Part shown: one piece after another, positions 1 to 5,385 of the stretch | Position numbering within the stretch: the stretch's first letter is position 1 | Layout: each line of letters starts with the position of its first letter | Assembly: GCA_900549185.1 (NCBI GenBank) | Contig: URNM01000050.1 | Location: 1 to 12,969, forward strand | Source: an uncultured Collinsella sp. | GTDB taxonomy: Bacteria > Actinomycetota > Coriobacteriia > Coriobacteriales > Coriobacteriaceae | Length of the DNA: 12,969 bases | Direction of reading: 5' to 3' | The notes under the pieces: generated by a model | Databases searched by the model: none | What the model was told of the DNA's origin: nothing | Seen by the model: the letters and a program-made list of their open reading frames with translations, nothing else | Made by a program: the position numbers and the translations under genes

Positions 1-40
1 CTCAGTGGCTCGTGGGCTCGGAGATGTGTATAAGAGACAG
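1..40. other. Nextera (i7-side) sequencing adapter, not genomic
   Basis: Positions 22-40 are exactly the 19-bp Tn5 mosaic end used in Nextera libraries (AGATGTGTATAAGAGACAG). Positions 7-21 match the Read 2 side adapter with one mismatch at position 8 (G instead of T). Positions 1-6 (CTCAGT) fit the end of the reverse-complemented i7 index seen at the other end of the contig. This is library-preparation sequence left in the assembly, so open frames that run into it (peptides such as GLGDVYKRQ or SEMCIRDS) are artefacts. Confidence 0.98.
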
Positions 41-334
41 CACGTGGACCGCGAGCGCGAGAAGGCCGCGCCGTTTAGCGAGTACGTCGAGACCTTTACC
101 GAAGAGCAGGTGCGCGCCGAGACCGCCCGTTGCCTGGGTTGCGGTGCCTCGATCGTCGACCCCAACAAGTGCATCGGCTGCGGCCTGTGCACCACCAAGT
201 GCGCGTTCGACGCCATCCATCTGGATCGCGACCGCCCCGAGTGCTCCACGATGGTCAAATACGAGCAAAAGCTCCCCAGCCTGGGTAAGTACGCTTTGAA
301 ACGCGCAATCAAAATCAAGTTCGGTCGTAAATAG
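41..334 (+). CDS. C-terminal fragment of an iron-sulfur (probably FAD-dependent) oxidoreductase
   Basis: Only the last 97 residues and the TAG stop are present; the 5' end is lost at the adapter junction. Visible residues contain C31-x2-C34, then C44-x2-C47-x2-C50-x3-C54 (KCIGCGLCTTKC), a ferredoxin-type [4Fe-4S] binding pattern, and a seventh cysteine at C68. The tail is basic (KRAIKIKFGRK). The arrangement resembles the C-terminus of large FAD/NAD(P)-dependent oxidoreductases of the GltD-like type that carry iron-sulfur motifs, where the clusters pass electrons to or from the flavin. That assignment is inference, since no flavin or NAD(P) motif is in view. A ferredoxin-like subunit of another redox complex is possible. 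hypA lies 96 bp downstream on the same strand, which is compatible with a redox or hydrogenase locus but does not prove it. Confidence 0.7.
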   Translation, partial: HVDREREKAAPFSEYVETFTEEQVRAETARCLGCGASIVDPNKCIGCGLCTTKCAFDAIHLDRDRPECSTMVKYEQKLPSLGKYALKRAIKIKFGRK

Positions 335-349
335 GTAACCATGGCGGGT

Positions 350-385
350 AAGGGGACGGCGCAGACTAGATTTCGCTGTCCCCTT
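350..385 (+). terminator. Strong hairpin after the oxidoreductase gene, possible terminator
   Basis: AAGGGGACGGCG (350-361) pairs with CGCTGTCCCCTT (374-385), giving a 12-bp stem with one G-U pair and a 12-nt loop. A few weaker wobble pairs can extend it outward. It begins 15 nt after the stop codon and ends 45 nt before the hypA start. The downstream tract (GCTTTGAGTTTG) is only weakly T-rich, so it is not a textbook intrinsic terminator. It may attenuate read-through into hypA or be a REP-like palindrome. Confidence 0.4.
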
Positions 386-416
386 GCTTTGAGTTTGCAT
401 CGCATCAACCGTTGTT

Positions 417-433
417 GAAAGGTTTCTACCTTG
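417..433 (+). promoter_or_regulatory. Ribosome binding site and TTG start of hypA
   Basis: GAAAGG at 417-422 is followed by 8 nt and then TTG at 431-433. This start yields a protein beginning M-H-E-L. His2 and Glu3 are the conserved N-terminal nickel ligands of HypA, so the family's invariant start fixes TTG as the initiator. The overlapping ATG at 435 is out of frame. Confidence 0.85.
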
Positions 434-859
434 CATGAATTGGGAATCGTTTATCACATCATTCGCGATGTTGAGAACGTGGCGCGCGCCAATGGCGTGA
501 GTCGCGTTTCGAGCGTCACGCTGCTGCTGGGCGAGGTCTCGGGCGTCGTTCCCGACTTGCTGCTCGACGCCTGGCGCTGGGCGGCAGATAAAAAGTCCAT
601 TACCGAGGGTGCGGAGCTTCTTGTGGAGCCTGTCGAGGCCGTGACGCATTGCGAGGCGTGCGGCCGCGACTATGCGACGGTCGAGCACGGCAAGACCTGC
701 CCTCATTGCGGCAGCGGCGATACCTATCTGCTCCAGGGCCAAGAGGTCATGATCAAGCAGATCGAGACCCCCGACGAGGACCCGGCAGGCGCTGTCCCCG
801 ATGGCCCTTCCGACGCTCCCGACGCCGTCGAAGCCGCCCACCCCCTCCACATCGTCTAG
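431..859 (+). CDS. hypA: HypA, hydrogenase nickel-insertion accessory protein
   Basis: HypA delivers nickel, with HypB, to the large subunit of [NiFe]-hydrogenases in the cytoplasm. Its HypA/HybF family signature is clear: N-terminal MHELGIVYHI with His2 as the nickel ligand, and a zinc ribbon around residues 74-97 with two CxxC pairs (CEAC and CPHC). The protein is 142 aa, longer than the usual 110-120. The excess is an acidic, Pro/Ala-rich tail after the zinc domain that ends in HPLHIV, and its two histidines could add metal affinity (speculative). hypB and the other hyp genes are not in the window. The hairpin repeat at 870-938 with its T-run lies just past the stop and probably ends the transcript. 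Start evidence is given in the RBS entry. Confidence 0.93.
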   Translation: MHELGIVYHIIRDVENVARANGVSRVSSVTLLLGEVSGVVPDLLLDAWRWAADKKSITEGAELLVEPVEAVTHCEACGRDYATVEHGKTCPHCGSGDTYLLQGQEVMIKQIETPDEDPAGAVPDGPSDAPDAVEAAHPLHIV

Positions 860-869
860 GATTCCCTAT

Positions 870-942
870 AAGTTGCGGTGAAATAGTTCCTAAATCCAGC
901 CTTCTGGCTCTTAAACAAGAACTATTCCACCGCAACTTTTTT
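870..942 (+). repeat. Hairpin repeat element, copy 1, also a likely terminator of hypA
   Basis: The arm GTTGCGGTGAAATAGTTC (872-889) faces GAACTATTCCACCGCAAC (919-936). AA at 870-871 and TT at 937-938 extend the stem to 20 bp with one mismatch (A881 opposite C927). The 29-nt loop can form a small inner stem (CCAG 896-899 with CTGG 904-907). Six T residues (937-942) follow the stem, giving an intrinsic-terminator layout 10 nt after the hypA stop. The left arm is identical, and the right arm nearly identical, to a second copy at 4558-4622, so this is a dispersed element and not just a local terminator. Confidence 0.85.
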
Positions 943-1264
943 GAGTGGTTTCGTAGATCATAAGTCACGCTAATAGTCAAGTTATGTCTGTTTAAACAAA
1001 ATAGCAGCAGTACAAGCGCATTCGCGCTTGCCTAAAATCGATATTAATGAACAGCCTGCTTGTATCTGTAAAATGCGCGGCTTGATGAGCGGCGCCTTGG
1101 CGGGTAATGAGTGAAAAACCAGTAACGTAATCAACTTGTAACAAACCTAGACGTTTAAACAAATAATGCAACCTTTTGCAAATTTAGCGATAATTCCACA
1201 AACTAAACAGGTATACTTCCTTAATGTCGTGTAGGGAATACGTAGACAAAAAGGAGGTTATGTG
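943..1264 (+). promoter_or_regulatory. AT-rich upstream regulatory region of the mannose PTS operon
   Basis: No gene is evident in this 322-nt stretch, which is visibly more AT-rich than the coding DNA around it. It holds two direct copies of GTTTAAACAAA (990-1000 and 1153-1163), a perfect 7-bp stem with a 4-nt loop (CAAGCGC 1013-1019 with GCGCTTG 1024-1030), and an inverted repeat TGCAA-CCTT-TTGCA (1167-1180). TATACT at 1212-1217 could be a -10 box, but no convincing -35 sits at the expected distance. A strong AAGGAGG ribosome site lies at 1251-1257. These palindromes and repeats are candidate regulator sites; the regulator is not in the window. Confidence 0.5.
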
Positions 1265-2254
1265 ATGGTAAGTATTGTTCTTGCTAGCCACGGGGACTTG
1301 GCAGCTGGAATCAAGCAGACGGGCTCGATGGTCTTTGGCGATCAGCCGTCTGTTGCCGTGGTCTCGCTCGAGCCGAGCATGGGCCCCGACGACTTCCGTG
1401 CCAAGGTCGAGGAAGCAATCGCTTCCTTCGAAGACCAGGAGCAGGTGCTCTTCCTCGTTGATCTGTGGGGCGGCACGCCGTTCAACCAGATCAGCGGGCT
1501 CATCGAGGGCCACGATTCCTGGGCTATCGTCACCGGTGTCAACCTGCCTATGCTCATTGAGGCATATTCGCAGCGCTTTGACGCAAAGAACACTGCACAT
1601 GCGATCGCAAAACATCTCGTGACTGAGGCTAAGGCTGGCGTGCGCGTCAAGCCCGAGTCTTTGGAGCCCGAGGAGAAGAAGCCGGCTGCGGCCGCCGCTG
1701 CTCCTGCAGGCGCCATCCCTCCGGGAACGGTCATCGGCGACGGGCACATCAAGATTGCCCACGTCCGTATCGACACCCGTCTGCTGCATGGTCAGGTGGC
1801 CACCACGTGGACCAAGCAGATCAACCCCAACCGCATCATCGTGGTTTCCGACGGCGTTGCTCACGACGAGCTCCGCAAGACCATGATCGAGCAGGCTGCC
1901 CCTCCGGGAGTCCATGCCAACGTCGTTCCCATCAAGAAGATGGCCGAGGTCGTCAAGGACACGCGCTTTGGTGACACCAAGGCCATGCTGCTCTTTGAGA
2001 ACCCGCAGGATCTGCTCAAGGCCATCGAGGCCGGCGTCGACATCAAGGAAGTCAACATCGGTTCCATGGCTCACTCCAAGGGCAAGGTCGTCGTCACCAA
2101 CGCCGTCGCTATGGGCGATGACGACGTCAAGACTCTCGAGGCCCTCAAGGCCAAGGGCGTCAAGTTCGAGGTCCGCAAGGTTCCTTCGGATGCTTCCGAG
2201 GATCTCGACGCCATGTTGAAGAAAGCTAAGGCCGAACTGGCCGCTCAAGCATAG
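1265..2254 (+). CDS. manX: Mannose-family PTS EIIAB component (fused IIA-IIB)
   Basis: This soluble phosphotransfer subunit of the mannose/fructose/sorbose-family PTS passes phosphate from HPr to the sugar carried by IIC-IID. The IIA domain (residues 1-125) has phospho-acceptor His9 in IVLASHGDLA and the conserved GGTPFN at about 69-74. An Ala/Pro/Lys linker (about 135-155) leads to the IIB domain, where VRIDTRLLHGQV holds the second phospho-site, His175. The two histidine positions are very close to those of E. coli ManX (His10, His175). The length is 329 aa, full for a fused EIIAB. ATG at 1265 is chosen over GTG at 1262 because the AAGGAGG at 1251-1257 is 7 nt from it. manY follows after 18 nt in the same operon. 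The exact sugar cannot be read from sequence; mannose, glucose and glucosamine are typical. Confidence 0.94.
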   Translation: MVSIVLASHGDLAAGIKQTGSMVFGDQPSVAVVSLEPSMGPDDFRAKVEEAIASFEDQEQVLFLVDLWGGTPFNQISGLIEGHDSWAIVTGVNLPMLIEAYSQRFDAKNTAHAIAKHLVTEAKAGVRVKPESLEPEEKKPAAAAAAPAGAIPPGTVIGDGHIKIAHVRIDTRLLHGQVATTWTKQINPNRIIVVSDGVAHDELRKTMIEQAAPPGVHANVVPIKKMAEVVKDTRFGDTKAMLLFENPQDLLKAIEAGVDIKEVNIGSMAHSKGKVVVTNAVAMGDDDVKTLEALKAKGVKFEVRKVPSDASEDLDAMLKKAKAELAAQA

Positions 2255-2272
2255 TAAAGGAGGGTCCGATAC

Positions 2273-3091
2273 ATGTCTGCAATCACTATTCTGCTTGTTG
2301 CGATTGTCGCGTTGCTTGCCGGTATGGAAGGCATTCTGGATGAGTTCCAGCTCCATCAGCCGCTCGTGGCATGCACGCTTATCGGTCTCGTAACCGGTCA
2401 CCTTCAGGAGGGCATCCTCCTGGGCGGTTCGCTCCAGATGATGGCCCTTGGCTGGGCTAACGTCGGCGCCGCCGTCGCGCCTGACGCCGCTCTGGCCTCG
2501 GTCGCTTCTTCGATCATCATGGTGCTCGCCCTCAACGGCGGCGCCACTGATTCGGCCAAGGCCGTTACCGCGGCCATCGCCGTCGCCGTCCCGCTGTCGG
2601 TCGCTGGTCTGTTCCTGACCATGATTTGCCGTACCATTGCTACCGCTATCGCTCACGCCATGGACGGTTGCGCCGAGAAGGGCGACTTCTCCGGCATCGA
2701 GCGCTGGCAGTACATTGCCATCCTCATGCAGGGCCTTCGTATCGCCATCCCGGCAGTGCTTCTGTGCGTCATCCCGGCCGAGGCCGTTACCAACGCGCTT
2801 AACGCTATGCCCGACTGGCTGTCCGGCGGCATGGCTGTCGGCGGCGGCATGGTCGCTTCCGTCGGTTACGCCATGGTCATCAACATGATGGCCACCAAGG
2901 AGACCTGGCCGTTCTTCATCCTCGGCTTTGTCCTTGCTGCCATCCCTCAGCTCACGCTGATCGCCCTTGGCCTCATCGGCATCTCCCTTGCCCTCATCTA
3001 CCTTGGCCTTAAGGATCTGGCCAAGCAGGGTGGCGGCATGGGCGGTGGCTCCGGCGACCCGCTCGGCGATATTCTGAACGATTACGAGTAG
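2273..3091 (+). CDS. manY: Mannose-family PTS EIIC membrane component
   Basis: This 272-aa integral membrane protein forms, with EIID, the sugar-translocating channel of the mannose-type PTS. It is strongly hydrophobic, with several membrane segments from residue 3 onward. It contains the family features EGILDEFQLHQPLVACTLIGL near the N-terminus and GGSLQMMALGWANVGAA around residues 50-66. The C-terminus ends in a Gly-rich segment (GGGMGGGSGDP) and an acidic tail, probably cytoplasmic. AAAGGAGG at 2256-2263 begins just after the manX stop and sits 9 nt before this ATG. The stop codon abuts the next gene's ribosome site, so manY and manZ are probably translated together. In other bacteria the IIC-IID complex is also the receptor for class IIa bacteriocins. 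Confidence 0.94.
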   Translation: MSAITILLVAIVALLAGMEGILDEFQLHQPLVACTLIGLVTGHLQEGILLGGSLQMMALGWANVGAAVAPDAALASVASSIIMVLALNGGATDSAKAVTAAIAVAVPLSVAGLFLTMICRTIATAIAHAMDGCAEKGDFSGIERWQYIAILMQGLRIAIPAVLLCVIPAEAVTNALNAMPDWLSGGMAVGGGMVASVGYAMVINMMATKETWPFFILGFVLAAIPQLTLIALGLIGISLALIYLGLKDLAKQGGGMGGGSGDPLGDILNDYE

Positions 3092-3107
3092 GAGGGGAGT
3101 GATACAT

Positions 3108-4028
3108 ATGGCAGAGAACAAGATTCAGCTCACCAAGGCTGACCGCAAGAAGGTTTGCTTCCGTCATCAGTTCCTTCAGGGCTCGTGGAACTACGAGCGT
3201 ATGCAGAACGGCGGCTGGTGCTTCGCAATGATCCCTGCGATCAAGAAGCTCTACACCAGCAAGGATGACCAGATTGCCGCTCTTAAGCGCCACCTGGAGT
3301 TCTATAACACCCACCCCTATGTTTCCGCCCCCGTCATTGGCGTTACCCTCGCCCTCGAGGAGGAGCGCGCCAACGGTGCTCCGATCGATGACGTCGCCAT
3401 TCAGGGCGTCAAGGTCGGTATGATGGGCCCGCTCGCCGGCGTCGGTGACCCCGTCTTCTGGTTCACCCTTCGCCCGATTCTGGGCGCTCTGGGCGCTTCC
3501 CTGGCCATGTCCGGCAGCATCGTCGGTCCGCTGCTGTTCTTCTTCGCGTGGAACATCATCCGTTACGCTTTCCTGTGGTACACGCAGGAGTTTGGCTACA
3601 AGGTCGGCTCCTCCATCGCCAAGGACCTCTCCGGTGGTCTGATGGGCAAGGTCACCGAGGGCGCTTCCATCCTGGGTATGTTCATCATCGGCGCCCTGGT
3701 CGAGCGCTGGGTGTCCATTTCCTTCACCCCGATCGTCTCCACGGTCAAGCAGTCTGCTGGCGCCTTTATCGACTGGGCTAGCCTGCCTTCCGGTTCCGAG
3801 GGTATCAAGGAAGCGCTGACGATGTACAACTCCGTCGGTGCTACCGCTCTTGATCAGATGAAGGTCACCACGCTTCAGGCCAACCTCGATCAGCTCATCC
3901 CCGGCCTTGCCGCCGTGTGCCTGACCCTGCTGGTCTGCAAGCTCCTCAAGAAGAAGGTCAGCCCGATCGTCATCATCCTGGCTCTCTTCGCCGTCGGCAT
4001 CATCGGTCGCTTCTGCGGCTTCATGTAA
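3108..4028 (+). CDS. manZ: Mannose-family PTS EIID membrane component
   Basis: This is the partner of EIIC in the mannose-type permease, found only in this PTS family. The 306-aa protein starts with a cytoplasmic stretch bearing the family block FRHQFLQGSWNYERMQNGG (about 20-38), and then PAIKKLY. VKVGMMGPLAGVGDPVFWF at about 103-121 is the other strongly conserved EIID segment. Hydrophobic helices lie mainly in the second half, including the C-terminal pair around 265-305. ATG at 3108 is preferred to GTG at 3099 because GGAGGGG (3091-3097) is 10 nt upstream of ATG but would be 1 nt from GTG. The gap from the manY stop is 16 nt. A terminator-like hairpin lies 56 nt after the stop. Confidence 0.94.
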   Translation: MAENKIQLTKADRKKVCFRHQFLQGSWNYERMQNGGWCFAMIPAIKKLYTSKDDQIAALKRHLEFYNTHPYVSAPVIGVTLALEEERANGAPIDDVAIQGVKVGMMGPLAGVGDPVFWFTLRPILGALGASLAMSGSIVGPLLFFFAWNIIRYAFLWYTQEFGYKVGSSIAKDLSGGLMGKVTEGASILGMFIIGALVERWVSISFTPIVSTVKQSAGAFIDWASLPSGSEGIKEALTMYNSVGATALDQMKVTTLQANLDQLIPGLAAVCLTLLVCKLLKKKVSPIVIILALFAVGIIGRFCGFM

Positions 4029-4084
4029 GCACGCTTCGGCTTAAGACCGAGAATTGCTAGGCAAGGGCTTTTGAGCCATTGAAA

Positions 4085-4129
4085 CGGACCGCACCCGGTG
4101 GGTACACTGGATGCGGTCCGATTGTTTTT
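4085..4129 (+). terminator. Terminator or attenuator hairpin between manZ and manO
   Basis: CGGACCGCA (4085-4093) pairs with TGCGGTCCG (4112-4120). Beyond one mismatch an inner stem CCGGTG/CACTGG closes on a GGTA loop. TTGTTTTT (4122-4129) follows, the layout of an intrinsic terminator. The T-run ends only 3 nt before the GGAGGG ribosome site of the next gene, so manO must be transcribed by read-through or from a promoter inside this short gap. Partial termination would give lower manO than manXYZ levels (inference). Confidence 0.8.
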
Positions 4130-4148
4130 ATTGGAGGGCGAGGCGCGT

Positions 4149-4547
4149 ATGGCGCAATCTCAGAACAGCACGGTCGATCTGGCAACGCCGGCAACCTGCC
4201 TGATGGGGCTTACCAGCCACGGTAACGTGATGGTGGGCAATAAGGCGTTTGAGTACTATAACGAGCGCAATCCCGAGGATTATATTCAAATCCCGTGGGA
4301 CGAGGTCGACTATATTGCCGCCGAGGTTTTGCGCGGTACCAAGAAGATTACGCGTTTTGCCATCTTCACCAAGGACAACGGTCACTTTACGTTTTCGACG
4401 CGTGACGACAAAGAGACGCTTCGCGCGGTCCGCAAGTACGTCGACGAGAATAAGCTCGTGCGTTCGCCCGACTTTATCGATGTGACGGCCAAGGGCGCCA
4501 AGAGCATCCCCTCCGTTATCAAAAACCTCTTTCACAAAGGCAACTAG
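4149..4547 (+). CDS. manO: DUF956 family protein (ManO), mannose PTS accessory protein
   Basis: This 132-aa soluble protein belongs to the DUF956 family (ManO), which is encoded at the end of mannose PTS operons mainly in Firmicutes and is linked there to PTS regulation; its exact mechanism is not settled. Recognisable family blocks are VDLATPATCLMGLTSHG (about 9-25), GNKAFEYYNERN (31-42), YIQIPWDEVDYI (46-57), FAIFTKDNGHFTFSTRD (71-87) and LRAVRKYV. The start is ATG at 4149, with GGAGGG at 4133-4138. An upstream in-frame GTG at 4098 lies inside the terminator stem and is rejected. The position directly after manZ confirms the assignment. No membrane segment or DNA-binding motif is obvious. 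Copy 2 of the hairpin repeat begins 10 nt after the stop. Confidence 0.9.
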   Translation: MAQSQNSTVDLATPATCLMGLTSHGNVMVGNKAFEYYNERNPEDYIQIPWDEVDYIAAEVLRGTKKITRFAIFTKDNGHFTFSTRDDKETLRAVRKYVDENKLVRSPDFIDVTAKGAKSIPSVIKNLFHKGN

Positions 4548-4557
4548 CTCCTCATCA

Positions 4558-4622
4558 GTTGCGGTGAAATAGTTCCTAAATACGGCTTTAGATGCTTCAG
4601 ACAGGAACTATTCCACCGCAAT
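4558..4622 (+). repeat. Hairpin repeat element, copy 2
   Basis: GTTGCGGTGAAATAGTTC (4558-4575) is identical to the left arm of the copy at 872. Its partner at 4605-4622 differs from that copy's right arm only in the last base (T for C, still a G-U pair). CT/AG extends the stem inward to 20 bp. The same A-C mismatch occurs (A4567 opposite C4613). The 25-nt loop shares CTAAAT and scattered bases with copy 1 but is otherwise different. Unlike copy 1, no T-run follows (ATTTCGAAG), so termination is less certain here. It occupies the same position as copy 1, 10 nt behind a stop codon. Confidence 0.85.
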
Positions 4623-4644
4623 TTCGAAGTCTAGTCATGCGACG

Positions 4645-4672
4645 TATGGCGATGCAGTAAATCTGCTACACT
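4645..4672 (+). promoter_or_regulatory. Probable promoter of the tRNA-Arg gene
   Basis: TGCTACACT at 4664-4672 is an extended -10 element (TGN plus TACACT) ending 10 nt before the mature tRNA 5' end, the right place for a start site at about 4679. The -35 candidate TATGGC (4645-4650) is poor, which is tolerable with an extended -10. Confidence 0.5.
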
Positions 4673-4682
4673 AGTGCAGCAT

Positions 4683-4758
4683 GCCTCCGTAGCTCAGGGG
4701 ATAGAGCACCGCTCTCCTAAAGCGGGTGTCGACGGTTCGAATCCGCCCGGGGGCACCA
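4683..4758 (+). tRNA. tRNA-Arg, anticodon CCT
   Basis: All arms fold. The acceptor is GCCTCCG (4683-4689) with CGGGGGC (4748-4754), including one T-G pair. The D stem is GCTC/GAGC. The anticodon stem is CCGCT/AGCGG around loop CTCCTAA, with anticodon CCT at 4716-4718, reading AGG codons for arginine. The variable loop is GTGTC and the T loop is TTCGAAT. Discriminator A4755 and an encoded CCA (4756-4758) complete a 76-nt gene. The T stem (GACGG with CCGCC) has one A-C mismatch (A4732 opposite C4746). Confidence 0.95.
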
Positions 4759-4768
4759 GAGATTGACC

Positions 4769-4800
4769 GAGCCCGGTACCGCTATGGTGCCGGGCTCTTC
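4769..4800 (+). terminator. Intrinsic terminator of tRNA-Arg
   Basis: GAGCCCGGTACC (4769-4780) pairs with GGTGCCGGGCTC (4786-4797) through 12 bp with one U-G pair and a 5-nt loop, starting 10 nt after the tRNA CCA. The tail TTCTGGTCT is only moderately T-rich. Confidence 0.75.
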
Positions 4801-4979
4801 TGGTCTAAGGGCCGGATTCGGGCCGTCGACGCCCGCGTCACCAATATGGGTCGCATTTCGTCTAGCTCCGCCCGCGCCACCCTTCCCGTCGCCCGCATCA
4901 TCAGGGCTGCATCGGTTAGAATCGTGTGTGCGACGTATCCCGTGCGCGGGCGGCCGAAGACTTGATCGGAGGTCCGCAA
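4801..4979 (+). promoter_or_regulatory. Intergenic region upstream of the small membrane protein gene
   Basis: I see no gene here. TAGAAT at 4917-4922 is a reasonable -10 hexamer, but no good -35 sits 17 nt upstream. Transcription from it would begin near 4929, leaving a leader of about 50 nt with a small CCCG/CGGG hairpin. GGAGG at 4968-4972 is 7 nt from the TTG start at 4980. Confidence 0.35.
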
Positions 4980-5129
4980 TTGCTGAAATTCCTTAACGCG
5001 CTCGCCGCCCTTGCGACGGTCGGCACGTTCATCATTGCGTTTCTTGATTCGTATGAGGTTCGGTTTAAGGTCCGTAGGCGCACGCGCGGTGCGGACGGTT
5101 CTCGGCGTTTGCGCCGCAAGCGCAAATAA
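4980..5129 (+). CDS. Small single-pass membrane protein with basic C-terminus, unknown function
   Basis: This is a 49-aa hypothetical protein. After MLKF, residues 5-21 (LNALAALATVGTFIIAF) form one hydrophobic helix, followed by LDSYEVRFKVRRRTRG and a very basic end (RRLRRKRK). The topology would be one membrane helix with an Arg/Lys tail, probably cytoplasmic. The start is taken as TTG at 4980 because ATCGGAGG ends 7 nt before it; a GTG at 4926 would add 18 residues of poor quality and lacks a ribosome site. A strong terminator begins at the base right after the stop. The well-placed ribosome site and terminator argue that this is a real gene despite its size. I do not recognise a family. 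Confidence 0.6.
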   Translation: MLKFLNALAALATVGTFIIAFLDSYEVRFKVRRRTRGADGSRRLRRKRK

Positions 5130-5160
5130 AAACGGCCGGGGTTGCAGCCCGGCCGTTTAA
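5130..5160 (+). terminator. Intrinsic terminator of the small membrane protein gene
   Basis: AAACGGCCGGG (5130-5140) pairs perfectly with CCCGGCCGTTT (5148-5158) over 11 bp around a 7-nt loop, immediately after the TAA stop. The A and T flanks would let it work in both directions, although the T-run is short. Confidence 0.85.
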
Positions 5161-5163
5161 CAC

Positions 5164-5234
5164 GTTAGAAAACTAGGCCGCCCGCGCTCCTTAACACTTA
5201 CGCGGGGTGCGTCGTTTTCTAGAAACATTCTAAC
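5164..5234. other. Unexplained nested inverted repeats between convergent transcription units
   Basis: TAGAAAAC (5166-5173) pairs with GTTTTCTA (5214-5221), and CCCGCG (5181-5186) with CGCGGG (5201-5206). Both stems share the same centre, so they stack across a symmetric 7-by-7 internal loop into one extended hairpin. GTTAGAA (5164-5170) can alternatively pair with TTCTAAC (5228-5234). No coding frame, T-run or promoter explains it. It could be a structured RNA end, a protein-binding palindrome or a relic. Confidence 0.5.
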
Positions 5235-5297
5235 CGTCCGGCTGCGGGTCCGTCCACATTTTCCAAATCAAATCACCAGATGTCTACTGAGACACGT

Positions 5298-5335
5298 AAA
5301 GCGCCCGCCTGCCGGGGGAGCAAGCGGGCGCTTTT
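5298..5335 (-). terminator. Bidirectional terminator at the end of the pknB operon
   Basis: AAAGCGCCCGC (5298-5308) pairs perfectly with GCGGGCGCTTT (5324-5334) over 11 bp around a 15-nt loop, about 50 nt beyond the pknB stop. In the minus direction the stem runs into GCTTTACG; in the plus direction it ends in TTTT, so it could also stop leftover plus-strand transcription. A smaller stem GCGGT-CTAA-ACCGC (5350-5363) lies between it and the pknB stop. Confidence 0.85.
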
Positions 5336-5385
5336 GAGCGAATGTGTTTGCGGTCTAAACCGCTCGGAGCAACAAGCGATTGACG

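Noticed and set aside
22..40. Mosaic-end sequence at both ends taken as a Tn5-type transposon
   Set aside because: The full Nextera Read 2 adapter and index adjoin the mosaic ends, there is no transposase gene, and the genomic 9 bp next to the two ends differ, so there is no target duplication.
2..850. 282-codon minus-strand frame ending in LSLIHISEPTSH
   Set aside because: It is antisense to hypA and the oxidoreductase, and its C-terminus is translated adapter.
1184..3121. 645-codon open frame on the minus strand opposite manX and manY
   Set aside because: It is antisense to two certain PTS genes. Its low-complexity His/Asp/Gly-rich content is the mirror of their GC-rich codon usage, and it shows no family motif.
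4683..5129. Integrative element at the tRNA-Arg gene
   Set aside because: No integrase, no repeat of the tRNA 3' end downstream, and ordinary chromosomal genes follow.
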